Positions 33,041 to 41,325 of a DNA stretch of 64,000 nucleotides are shown one piece after another; position 1 is the stretch's first letter; the number at the start of each line of letters is the position of its first letter. Below the pieces are notes generated by a model. That model did not search any database and had not been told where the DNA came from. It saw only the letters and a list, made by a program, of their open reading frames with translations. The DNA is taken from the NCBI RefSeq assembly GCF_004564355.1, contig NZ_CP038266.1, positions 3,764,280-3,828,279 of the forward strand, in the 5' to 3' direction. Made by a program: the position numbers and the translations under genes. The stretch is from Microbacterium wangchenii (GTDB lineage Bacteria > Actinomycetota > Actinomycetes > Actinomycetales > Microbacteriaceae).

Positions 33041-33135
33041 TCAGAGGCCGTGGCGGCTGAGAAACCCGCGCATCGCGGCGGTGAAGACCCGGGGATCCTC
33101 GAGGTTCGGGTAGAGCCATCCCCCCGAGCATCGGG
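33041..33135 (-). pseudogene. Relic of an alpha/beta-hydrolase-like C terminus
   Basis: One frame ends GWLYPNLEDPRVFTAAMRGF followed by LSRHGL and a stop at 33041-33043. A pattern of PNLEDP, then FTAAMRGFL, is typical of the last helix of alpha/beta hydrolases and esterases. Nothing upstream continues in frame. It lies directly beside the DUF1349 relic and is probably a leftover of deletion. Confidence 0.45.
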
Positions 33136-33224
33136 CGCGATGAGGCGCCGCTCGGGGAGGCGTCCCGCTGCGGATTCCACATCCGACGGTTTACCGCACC
33201 GCCAGCTCGCCGCATCCGCACCGC

Positions 33225-33340
33225 CCAGCCCGACGTAGACCGCGTCGGCGTCGTCGGGGATTTGGGAGATGATCGTCGAGTCCGTGGTGCCGACGGGCAC
33301 CCACGACGCACCGGTGCTCTCGACGCCCTCCCAGCCGACC
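33225..33340 (-). pseudogene. Relic of a LivJ/LivK-type amino-acid ABC binding protein
   Basis: A stretch reading GWEGVESTGASWVPVGTTDS then IISQIPDDADAVYVGLGGADA closely resembles the middle of branched-chain amino-acid/amide binding proteins. It breaks off after GADA, and the flanking sequence in all frames is not protein-like for this family. Together with the two adjacent relics it fills the 580-base gap between the hairpin and the next gene; I see no intact gene there. Confidence 0.6.
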
Positions 33341-33454
33341 GCTGGGCCGTCGTGACGTCGGTCTCGATTCCCACTCAATGGAAAAACGCGACGGGGCGGA
33401 GTGCCTCTGTTCGTAGCCTGGATCCGCTTCCCCGACACAGACGGAGGGTCGACG

Positions 33455-34858
33455 ATGACCACGGATCCCACGACAACCGCAACCGACACCAGGGCCGAGT
33501 CGCTCGCACAGGCGATCGAGCGGGCAGGCAGCCCCGCGGAACTGCTGCGGAACCAGAACTGGCCGGCATTCACGTTTCCGGTGGCGCCCGAGTTCACCAA
33601 CTGGCGCGACGAACAGCGTGCCTGGAACACCACGGTGGCGCTCATGGACCAGTCCCACCACATGACGCAGCTGTTCCTCGACGGAGAGGACCTCATCGCC
33701 CTGCTCAGCTCCATCTCGCCCAACACCTTCGCCACCTTCCGTCCCGGCGTCGCCAAGCAGCTCATCTCGGTCAACCAGGACGGCTACCTCATCGGCGACG
33801 GCATCCTGTTCTACAACTCCGATGGCCCGGAGGGTCTCGTGTTGATCGGGCACCACATCCTCATCGACTGGGTGCGCTTCAACGTCGAGAAGGCGCAGAA
33901 GGGCGGCAAGGATGTGCGCTACCGGTTGGAGCCGAACTCTCAGATGCGGCAGGGGCCGCCCACGTTCTACCGCTACGAGCTGCAGGGCCCGCACGCCGAC
34001 TCCGTCATGGAGAAGGTCTTCGGCGGACCGGTGCCCCACATCAAGTTCTTCCACATCGGCGACGTGACGATCGCGGGCCGGCCCGTGAAAGCCCTCCGCC
34101 ACGGCATGGCCGGCCAACCAGGTTTCGAGTTCTACGGACCGTGGGAGGACGCCGATGCGGTGCGCGACGCACTCATGGCCGCTGGCGAGGAGTACGGTAT
34201 CCGGCGAGTCGGGGCGAAGGCGTACTCCTCGTCGCCGCTCGAGTCGGGCTGGGTGCCGACACCGTTCCCGGCTGTGTTCGACGACGACTTCGCTGAGTAC
34301 CGCGAGTGGCTTCCTGCTGCCCGCATCGGATCGGTCGGCGGCTCACTGCACTCGCCGGACATCCACGACTACTACATGACGCCTTTCGACATCGGCCTCG
34401 GTCGCTCAGTGCGCTTCGACCACGAGTTCCACGGTCGCGAGGCCCTCGAGAATCACGCGGAGAACGTCCGCCGGCGCAAGGTCACACTGATCTGGAATTC
34501 GGACGACGTGGCGGCGGTCGTCCGCTCGCAGCTGGAGCCGGGCACCCCTGCCAAGTACCTCGACTTCCCCAAGGCGCGATACGGGTTCTACCAAATGGAT
34601 GAGATCCAGAGGAATGGCGAACGGGTCGGCATCTCCACCGATGCCGGGTATGTGTCGTACGACCAGCTGTACATGTCGCTGGCGACCCTCGACGCCGACG
34701 TGCGAGACGGCGATGAAGTCGAGGTGCTGTGGGGTGAGAGCCCCGTCTCGCGCAAGGACTCGGTCGACGCCGATCACCGACAGGTGCGCATCCGTGCCAC
34801 GGTCGCCCCGGCGCCGTATCACGACTACGCCCGAACGGTGTATCGCCAGAACGCCTGA
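33455..34858 (+). CDS. GcvT-like aminomethyltransferase family protein (LigM/DesA-like)
   Basis: The 467-residue protein starts at ATG 33455 with GGAGGG upstream. The GcvT fold is recognisable from WRDEQRAWNTTVALMDQSHHMTQLFLDGEDL, SVNQDGYLIGDGILFYN, GIRRVGAKAYSSSPLESGWVPTPFP and the C-terminal barrel (VTLIWNSDDVAAVVRSQ). Length and pattern are closer to tetrahydrofolate-dependent O-demethylases such as LigM and DesA than to glycine-cleavage T protein (about 370 residues). No glycine-cleavage partners are nearby. A role in demethylating a methoxy-aromatic or N-methyl compound is inference; the IclR gene after it is consistent with aromatic catabolism. Confidence 0.82.
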   Translation: MTTDPTTTATDTRAESLAQAIERAGSPAELLRNQNWPAFTFPVAPEFTNWRDEQRAWNTTVALMDQSHHMTQLFLDGEDLIALLSSISPNTFATFRPGVAKQLISVNQDGYLIGDGILFYNSDGPEGLVLIGHHILIDWVRFNVEKAQKGGKDVRYRLEPNSQMRQGPPTFYRYELQGPHADSVMEKVFGGPVPHIKFFHIGDVTIAGRPVKALRHGMAGQPGFEFYGPWEDADAVRDALMAAGEEYGIRRVGAKAYSSSPLESGWVPTPFPAVFDDDFAEYREWLPAARIGSVGGSLHSPDIHDYYMTPFDIGLGRSVRFDHEFHGREALENHAENVRRRKVTLIWNSDDVAAVVRSQLEPGTPAKYLDFPKARYGFYQMDEIQRNGERVGISTDAGYVSYDQLYMSLATLDADVRDGDEVEVLWGESPVSRKDSVDADHRQVRIRATVAPAPYHDYARTVYRQNA

Positions 34859-34923
34859 CCTCATCGACGGCCGGCGCCACCCAGAGCGGGGGCTAGCATG
34901 GCGGCGTCGTTGAGGAGGACGCG

Positions 34924-35877
34924 GTGGCACGAGAATCAGCCGGCGAATCGGTGCTGCGCCGCCACATGCGCGTGCTGGAGAGTTTCGATGCGTGGCACCC
35001 CTTCCTGACGCTCAGCGAGATCGCCGAGGCCAGCGGTCTCGCCGTCTCCACGGCCCACCGCCTGGTCGCCGCGCTGGAGGGCGAGGGCCTGCTCGAGCGG
35101 CTTCCCGATCGCACCTACCGCCTCGGCGTGCGGCTGTGGGAGTTCGCCAGCCGCACCCCCGGCGCCGTCGGGCTCCGGGAGATCGCACGGCCCTGGCTGG
35201 GCGCCGTGCATGAGCGCGTCCGCGAGCACGCCCAGGTCGGTGTGCTGAGCGGACGGGACGTGCTCTACATCGACCGGGTCTCCACCCGCGACGCCGTCGT
35301 CAACGCGACCCTCGTCGGCGGACGGATCCCCCTCCACGCGTCGTCGAGCGGGCTGGTTCTCCTGGCCCACGCGGATGCGACGCTCGTCGACGATGTCATC
35401 GCTCACGGCCTCCGCACCTACACCGAACGCACGATCCGCTCCGGACCCGAGCTGCGCGCACACCTGCGAAAGGTGCGCGACGAGGGATTCGCCGTGACGG
35501 ACGGGCACATCCATCCGGAGTCCCGAGGCATCGCAGTGGCCGTCACCGGCCCCGGCGGGAGCGTCTATGCCGCGATCGGCGTCGTCGTGCCGAACGACGG
35601 CGTCTCTCCCCATCCGTATGTCGAACTGCTGCGGCGTGCGGCCGTCGGCATCACCCACGACCTCGCGGTGGCGTATCGCCCGGACGTGGACGAGCGCACG
35701 CACGGCATCCGCTCACTCGTGCGCGGGTCACGCCGTTCGATCGAGTACCTCGAGAGTCTCGACGCCGACCCGCACGACGCCCCGCTGCCTGGGTGCTCCC
35801 GGCACGACGACCGGCCCGCGGATGCCGCGGTCGTGACCTCTCCGCGGGGTGCTGCATCTCCGGGGCCATGTCGGTGA
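34924..35877 (+). CDS. IclR-family transcriptional regulator
   Basis: The protein starts at GTG 34924 after GAGGAGG and is 317 residues long. An N-terminal winged helix (HMRVLESFDAWHPFLTLSEIAEASGLAVSTAHRLVAALEGEGLLERL) is followed by the IclR effector domain (RVSTRDAVVNATLVGGRIPLHASSSGLVLLAH, RDEGFAVTDGHIHPESRGIAVAV). Typical members are about 250-270 residues; here the tail from about residue 270 is Arg/Asp/Pro-rich. The final residues and stop are read from the 27-base sequence that duplicates the dnaB 3' end, so the C terminus may have been altered by a recombination event. It likely controls the preceding GcvT-like gene. Confidence 0.88.
   Translation: MARESAGESVLRRHMRVLESFDAWHPFLTLSEIAEASGLAVSTAHRLVAALEGEGLLERLPDRTYRLGVRLWEFASRTPGAVGLREIARPWLGAVHERVREHAQVGVLSGRDVLYIDRVSTRDAVVNATLVGGRIPLHASSSGLVLLAHADATLVDDVIAHGLRTYTERTIRSGPELRAHLRKVRDEGFAVTDGHIHPESRGIAVAVTGPGGSVYAAIGVVVPNDGVSPHPYVELLRRAAVGITHDLAVAYRPDVDERTHGIRSLVRGSRRSIEYLESLDADPHDAPLPGCSRHDDRPADAAVVTSPRGAASPGPCR
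35851..35877. repeat. Direct repeat of the dnaB 3' end (left copy)
   Basis: 27 bases match 38278-38304 with one mismatch; 23 bases (35855-35877 and 38282-38304) are identical. The right copy is the last codons and stop of dnaB. The two copies have the same orientation and bracket 2.4 kb of accessory genes, the form left by site-specific integration at a gene 3' end. No integrase is present between them. Confidence 0.7.
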
Positions 35878-35897
35878 GAAATGTCCCGGACGGCGTC

Positions 35898-36638
35898 TCA
35901 GCCGGCCGCAGCAGTCTGCGCCCGCTCGTTCAGCAGGGCGTGGAGGTCTCCTGAAGCGCCGAGGAGCACGACGCTACGGCGGCTGAGGACGGTCAGCCGC
36001 TCGTCGAGAAGTGCTTGCGCCTCCGCCGTCAGGCCGTGCTGGCGAAGCTGGTCGAGTACGCGCGCGATCGGTGGGATGCGGTGCCCGCCGCTTCGCAATG
36101 CTGCGACGATACGTGCTTCGGTGATTGCCCGGGCGTTGTATCGACGGGTTTGGGACCGGCTGACCCGGTCGGGGTTGACGAGTCCTTCGTGCTCCCAGTG
36201 GCGCAGTGCCGATGCGCGAACACCGAGTGCCTCTGCGAGCTCGCTGATCGTCATGGAGTCGTGGTCGTCGAAGACGTGGGTCGTGTCGGTGAGGACGGCT
36301 TGGAGACCGCGGCTTGCTTCGCGAATGTGGTCTCGGCTGCGGGCGAGCAAGGCGTGCAGGTCGTCGATCTTCTCGGCGGCGGCGTCGAGGGTGCCCTGCA
36401 CGAGCGTGGGCATCATCTGTCGCGCCGGCACGGGGCCGATCGCGGTGGCCAGTGCGCGATAGGCGCGGAGCGCGAGGATGTGGCGTTCCTGGTAGCGCCG
36501 GTATCCGTTGGGGGTGCGCTCGGCGGCAGGGAGGACTCCGAGCCGTTCAAGGTCGCGTACTTGTTGCGTGGAGTAGCCCACGAGCCGAGCGGCCGCAGCC
36601 GTCGTCCATCCCGCCTCTTGAGACTTGGTCGCTGGCAT
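35898..36638 (-). CDS. MerR-family regulator with two helix-turn-helix domains
   Basis: I choose ATG 36638 (MPATKSQEAGWTTAAAARLVGYS), preceded by GGGAG; ATG 36650 is an alternative. The 246-residue protein has one MerR-type winged helix at residues about 9-50 (QQVRDLERLGVLPAAERTPNGYRRY) and a second at about 130-180 (SMTISELAEALGVRASALRHWEHEGLVNPDRVSRSQTRRY). A helical linker with PVPARQMMPTLVQGTLDAA lies between them. No metal-binding cysteines are seen. Two-headed MerR proteins occur in actinobacteria, often near resistance or transport genes. It is divergent from the DUF6194 remnant with a 55-base gap. Confidence 0.85.
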   Translation of the reverse strand: MPATKSQEAGWTTAAAARLVGYSTQQVRDLERLGVLPAAERTPNGYRRYQERHILALRAYRALATAIGPVPARQMMPTLVQGTLDAAAEKIDDLHALLARSRDHIREASRGLQAVLTDTTHVFDDHDSMTISELAEALGVRASALRHWEHEGLVNPDRVSRSQTRRYNARAITEARIVAALRSGGHRIPPIARVLDQLRQHGLTAEAQALLDERLTVLSRRSVVLLGASGDLHALLNERAQTAAAG

Positions 36639-36693
36639 CCGTGCTCCCATCTAGCCAAGGTCCACATAAGCACTTGAAGCTGACGATTGAGGG

Positions 36694-37139
36694 ATGGAGA
36701 TGAAAGAGATCGTCCATGCTGTCAGCGGCTTCGAGGGCGTGCTCGTGGTCATTCCGGAAGAGGGGAGCGGTTCGCCGGCGCTGGCGTGGGGTGATGCGTT
36801 CTTCTACTACGCCCCGGATGGTGTGATGCCGGAGCGGACTCAGCCGTACGGGACGATCGTGACGAAGAACTATCCCGACGACGAGGAATCGAGACTCGAC
36901 GAGCCTGGTCGGTTCCGCGTGAACATCACGTCGGGCGCGACCGTGCACCGCAGATCGTGGACGAGGGTGCGAGCTCTGCGGATACCGACGTGTTCGTTTC
37001 GCACCCTCTGTACGGGACGGCCGGATGGGTGTCAGTGGTGAACCCTGCCGCCTCGACGTCGGAGCAGGCCATCTCACTGCTCCACGACGCGCATGAGGCA
37101 GCACGAGCTCGCGCTTCTCGTCGTTCCGGCACTGCGTGA
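36694..37139 (+). pseudogene. DUF6194 family gene, frameshifted
   Basis: The first frame (ATG 36694) encodes MEMKEIVHAVSGFEGVLVVI, then ALAWGDAFFYYAPDGVMPERTQPYGTIVTKNYPDDEESRLDEPGRFRVNI, the conserved N-terminal half of DUF6194. The rest of the domain (VGRDRAPQIVDEG, then FVSHPLYGTAGWVSVVNPAASTSEQAISLLHDAHEAARARA) continues in another frame. The frames join at about 36930, where one base appears missing in the codon after NI. The intact product would be about 148 residues. It is a recent lesion or a sequencing error, since both halves are well preserved. DUF6194 function is unknown. Confidence 0.8.
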
Positions 37140-37669
37140 TGGGATCGCCGCAGGCCTTGAGCGAGAACGATCGGCGAGTCGTGGCATGGTGGGCGGCGGA
37201 CTGCGCCGAACGAGTCCTCGCGATGTTCGAGTGGGAGTCACCTACCGACTCGCGGCCGCGTGATGCCATCGCTCGCACGCGGGCATTCGCGCGCGGCGAG
37301 CTCGATGCCGCGGGAGAGATCCGTCGCCGTTTCGTCGCGGGACGCGCTGCACACGACGTCACGAACCCGGCGGCCATCGCGGCCGCGCGAGCAGCGGCGC
37401 AAGCCGCCGGCGTGGCGCACATGGGTGCGCATGCCCTCGGGGCGGCCGCATACGCGGCCAAAGCTGCGGGCTTGTCGAGACCCAATCAGGTCGACGCCGT
37501 CCGCGACGAGATCCGCTGGCAGCTCGACCAGCTGAGCCCGGAAGCCACGACAGCGCTACGACGATTGCCGCTCCTCGGTGAAGACACGAGCGGTCCGCTC
37601 GGACCCGGTCTCCTCAGCCGAGGCGTCCTGGCAGCGAACATCCGCGCCATCCAAGCTCGTCTGACGTAG
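37139..37669 (+). CDS. Imm5-like putative immunity protein
   Basis: The start ATG 37139 shares one base with the stop of the DUF6194 frame (TGATG); GTG 37136 is an alternative. The 176-residue helical protein has the family landmarks LSENDRRVVAWWAADCAERVLAMFE, then DSRPRDAIARTRAFARGELDAAGEIRR and AARAAAQAAGVAHMGAHALGAAAYAAKAAG. These match the group annotated 'putative immunity protein' (Imm-5-like), named by association with polymorphic toxins. No toxin gene lies nearby, so it is either an orphan immunity gene or has another role. Confidence 0.78.
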   Translation: MGSPQALSENDRRVVAWWAADCAERVLAMFEWESPTDSRPRDAIARTRAFARGELDAAGEIRRRFVAGRAAHDVTNPAAIAAARAAAQAAGVAHMGAHALGAAAYAAKAAGLSRPNQVDAVRDEIRWQLDQLSPEATTALRRLPLLGEDTSGPLGPGLLSRGVLAANIRAIQARLT

Positions 37670-37932
37670 TCGCGTCCGAGCGCGACATTCGTATTGGGAG
37701 ACAAGGGCAGGTCCAGCGGGAATTCAGATCCAGGTGCAGGAATCGCTCGTACTTGTCCCGAGCGTCGTGGCAAGGGGGACTCGGCGCGCATTGACCCCGA
37801 CTGCGCGCCCGCGGCGAGGGGGGAACTGTGGACCCGCTCGCCCCTTGCGTGTGTTCCGAGAACACGGTGTCGACTACCTCTCAGCGGGAACCGTCCAGGG
37901 GCCCGCGACGAATCGTCTGAGAGGAAATGTCG

Positions 37933-38220
37933 ATGAGAAGCGCCAGAGTCCTGGTCCTGATCGTGGTCGTGATGGGCTGGATGGTAGCGGCGGGGAGCCT
38001 GCTGACCGGCATCGTCGATCTGCCGTCCCTGCCCGGGTTCGTGCAGAACGTGCTCGGGCTGTGGCCGGATCCCGCTACTCCCGCGAGCTGGGCGGTCCGA
38101 TTCGCGTCGATCGGCGTGGTGATCGTCGGCATCGTCGTGTTCCGGGCCCTGGGAAAGGCGCTTGCGCGTCGGGACAGCGCTCGCGACGCCGCCGCGCGGG
38201 GTCTCCCGGTCGCGAAGTAG
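37933..38220 (+). CDS. Small two-span membrane protein
   Basis: I choose ATG 37933, which has GAGAGGA at the right distance; ATG 37927 is too close. The 95-residue protein has hydrophobic segments at about residues 5-30 and 58-80, separated by a short extracytoplasmic loop (LPSLPGFVQNVLGLWPDPATPAS), and a basic C-terminal tail (RALGKALARRDSARDAAARG). No family is recognised. The 263 bases before it (37670-37932) show no gene that I can support. Confidence 0.6.
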   Translation: MRSARVLVLIVVVMGWMVAAGSLLTGIVDLPSLPGFVQNVLGLWPDPATPASWAVRFASIGVVIVGIVVFRALGKALARRDSARDAAARGLPVAK

Positions 38221-38278
38221 ACGACCATGCGGATCGGAAGGGTGGCGCCATGCGTCACTCATCCGACGACGCGGGTCG

Positions 38279-39646
<1,368 letters not shown>

Positions 39647-39848
39647 GCGCTCTCCATTCTCCGTCGGGCACGGGTGGGTCCATCAAGGCAGCACGAGACG
39701 CCGCTGGGAGCAATGGTCTCCGGGCACGCGCCATCCCGCATTCCTATCGGAACACGGACCCCCGACACGCCCTCGTCGACCTGCAGCGGCTCGTCCTTGA
39801 TGGACTGCACCCACGCTATGGAGGGGTCTTCCGGCATGCAAACCGGCC

Positions 39849-40060
39849 TGTGGATAAGTCTGTGGAAGGACTGCGCGAAACGCCGCCGAGCCTGTGCACA
39901 ACACCTGTGGACAACTCCGGAAAACTTTTGGATAGTGAAGACGGAATCGCCGAATGACCTGCGCTTTCCCTTTCCACAGGTGACCGCCGTCGATGTGCTT
40001 TAAGTGTGGGTTGAAGGTTCGTGGATACGGGTTCGGGGTTGTGTACAAATCCGGGGATAA
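39849..40060. promoter_or_regulatory. DnaA-box cluster between dnaB and a divergent secreted-protein gene
   Basis: The 534-base gap 39647-40180 has no gene but carries two perfect DnaA boxes, TGTGGATAA (39849-39857) and TGTGGACAA (39906-39914). There are two one-mismatch boxes, TGTGCACAA (39893-39901) and TGTGTACAA (40040-40048), and a weaker GGGGATAA near 40060. All have the same orientation. The region is also less GC-rich than its surroundings. It may let DnaA control dnaB or serve as a titration site some 24 kb from the origin. Confidence 0.7.
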
Positions 40061-40180
40061 CGGCGTGCGCCGTAGTGATAACCGCGCACTCTGTCAAGTC
40101 GTCTTGAGTCCCAGGGGTGGTAGGCCCTACGGTCTGTCCCACGAGCACACCGGCTCCGACGCTCACGCGGAGGTGAAGAC

Positions 40181-41239
40181 GTGGACATCGCGCAGTACCG
40201 CACTCGGCTCCGGCCGACTCGCCTGGTGCTGCTCGCGGTGCTCGCCGGGTTCGCCTGGTGCGTACTGAGCATGTTCGTCTCGGCGGGCTCGGCGTCCGCC
40301 CAGGAGGGGTCTTCCGATCGCGGCTCGGGCCTACTCGGTGCCGTGGGGGAGTCGCTGGACGGCGTCGGTGACACGCTGCAGCACACCAGCGGCGCGGTGG
40401 ACGAGGTCGTGGCGGACGTGGCCAGTCAGGTGGCCCCGCTGCTTTCGCGCACGGTGCCGCCCGAGGCCGAGCCGGTGGTCACGCCGGTCACCGCCGTCGT
40501 GGACGCCGTGGTGCGCACCGGCGACGCCGTGGTCGGTGCGACCGACGAGACTGTATCGACGGTCGTGTCGGCGACCACCGGGGCCATCACGGATGCTGCG
40601 CACGCGGGTGCGGTCCCCGCCATCGTGGCGCCCGTGGTCGACGCCGGCTCTCAGCTCCCGGTCGTGGCCGACGTCCTCGTGGGCACGGGCATCGACGATG
40701 CGCTCCGCGCGGTCGCCGACGGCGTTGACGATGCCGTCGCCGACGTCGTCGGCTCCGCGGCATCCGCTGGACCGCTGCTGCCGAGCCTCCCGCTCTCGGG
40801 CCTCACCGCGCTCACCGATGCCCTGCGCACCCCGGACGCCGGCACGACCCCGGGCGCCGGGACGGATCCCGCCCTCTCCGAAGCTTCCGTCCTTCCCGCC
40901 GCGACATCGATCGCCGCAGCATCCGTCCACCCGCCCGCCGTTGACGGCGCGACGCCCCGGCCCGCGGGGCGGGCGCCCTCCTTCGAGCAGGCCGCCGTTG
41001 TCGCCGCCGCCGCCGCCGCGCAGGCGCCCGCTGGCGGGCCGAGCTCACCCGCGCCGCCCGACGGCGCGACGGATGGGCCTGTCGGGATGGTGGCGGCTGG
41101 CGGCCAGGGCGGCGGCGCACTGCTCGCGCTGAGCCATGAGGACGCTCAGCACGCACGCGCAGCGTCGTCGTTGCACCACCTCGCCGACGACGCCCTCCCC
41201 GGCGCACCGGTATTCGACACCGACATCTCCCCCGACTGA
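40181..41239 (+). CDS. Secreted Ala/Val-rich protein of unknown function
   Basis: The 352-residue protein starts at GTG 40181 with GGAGGTGAA upstream. A signal segment (LVLLAVLAGFAWCVLSMFVS, cleaved about residue 40 after SASA) leads into a low-complexity body of Ala, Val, Asp and Gly in which amphipathic units such as VDAVVRTGDAVVG, VVSATTGAITDAA and VVADVLVGTGIDDALRAV recur. The C-terminal half is Pro/Ala-rich. There is no membrane anchor or sorting motif. It shares secretion and composition with the next, chaplin-like gene, so a surface or aerial-coat role is possible but unproven. Confidence 0.65.
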   Translation: MDIAQYRTRLRPTRLVLLAVLAGFAWCVLSMFVSAGSASAQEGSSDRGSGLLGAVGESLDGVGDTLQHTSGAVDEVVADVASQVAPLLSRTVPPEAEPVVTPVTAVVDAVVRTGDAVVGATDETVSTVVSATTGAITDAAHAGAVPAIVAPVVDAGSQLPVVADVLVGTGIDDALRAVADGVDDAVADVVGSAASAGPLLPSLPLSGLTALTDALRTPDAGTTPGAGTDPALSEASVLPAATSIAAASVHPPAVDGATPRPAGRAPSFEQAAVVAAAAAAQAPAGGPSSPAPPDGATDGPVGMVAAGGQGGGALLALSHEDAQHARAASSLHHLADDALPGAPVFDTDISPD

Positions 41240-41310
41240 GTGAGTGCTCCGCCGCGCCTGGGCGCGGCAGACGATCCCGCGCGTTCGCGCGCACCCATCT
41301 CACTCACTCA
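41237..41310 (+). promoter_or_regulatory. Long-range inverted repeat in the leader of the chaplin-like gene
   Basis: TGAGTGAGTG (41237-41246, starting at the stop codon of the previous gene) and CACTCACTCA (41301-41310) are perfect 10-base arms. The 54-base interval contains two further GC stems (CGCGCCTGGGCGCG; GCGCGTTCGCGCGC). The right arm ends two bases before the ribosome site GAAGGGG of the next gene. In RNA it forms a branched structure that could end or attenuate transcription or control translation. Confidence 0.65.
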
Positions 41311-41325
41311 CGAAGGGGTTACATT

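Noticed and set aside
32891..35890. IS481-type insertion-sequence ends suggested by repeated GTGAG..ATGTCC
   Set aside because: Copies are short and degenerate, no transposase fragment is seen, and no target duplication is clear; kept only as a hint in the relic finding.
37614..37865. Minus-strand frame with a protein-like end (DKYERFLHLDLNSRW)
   Set aside because: No ribosome site, no family likeness that I can support, and most of it is Arg/Ser-rich; it may be an old relic but evidence is too thin.
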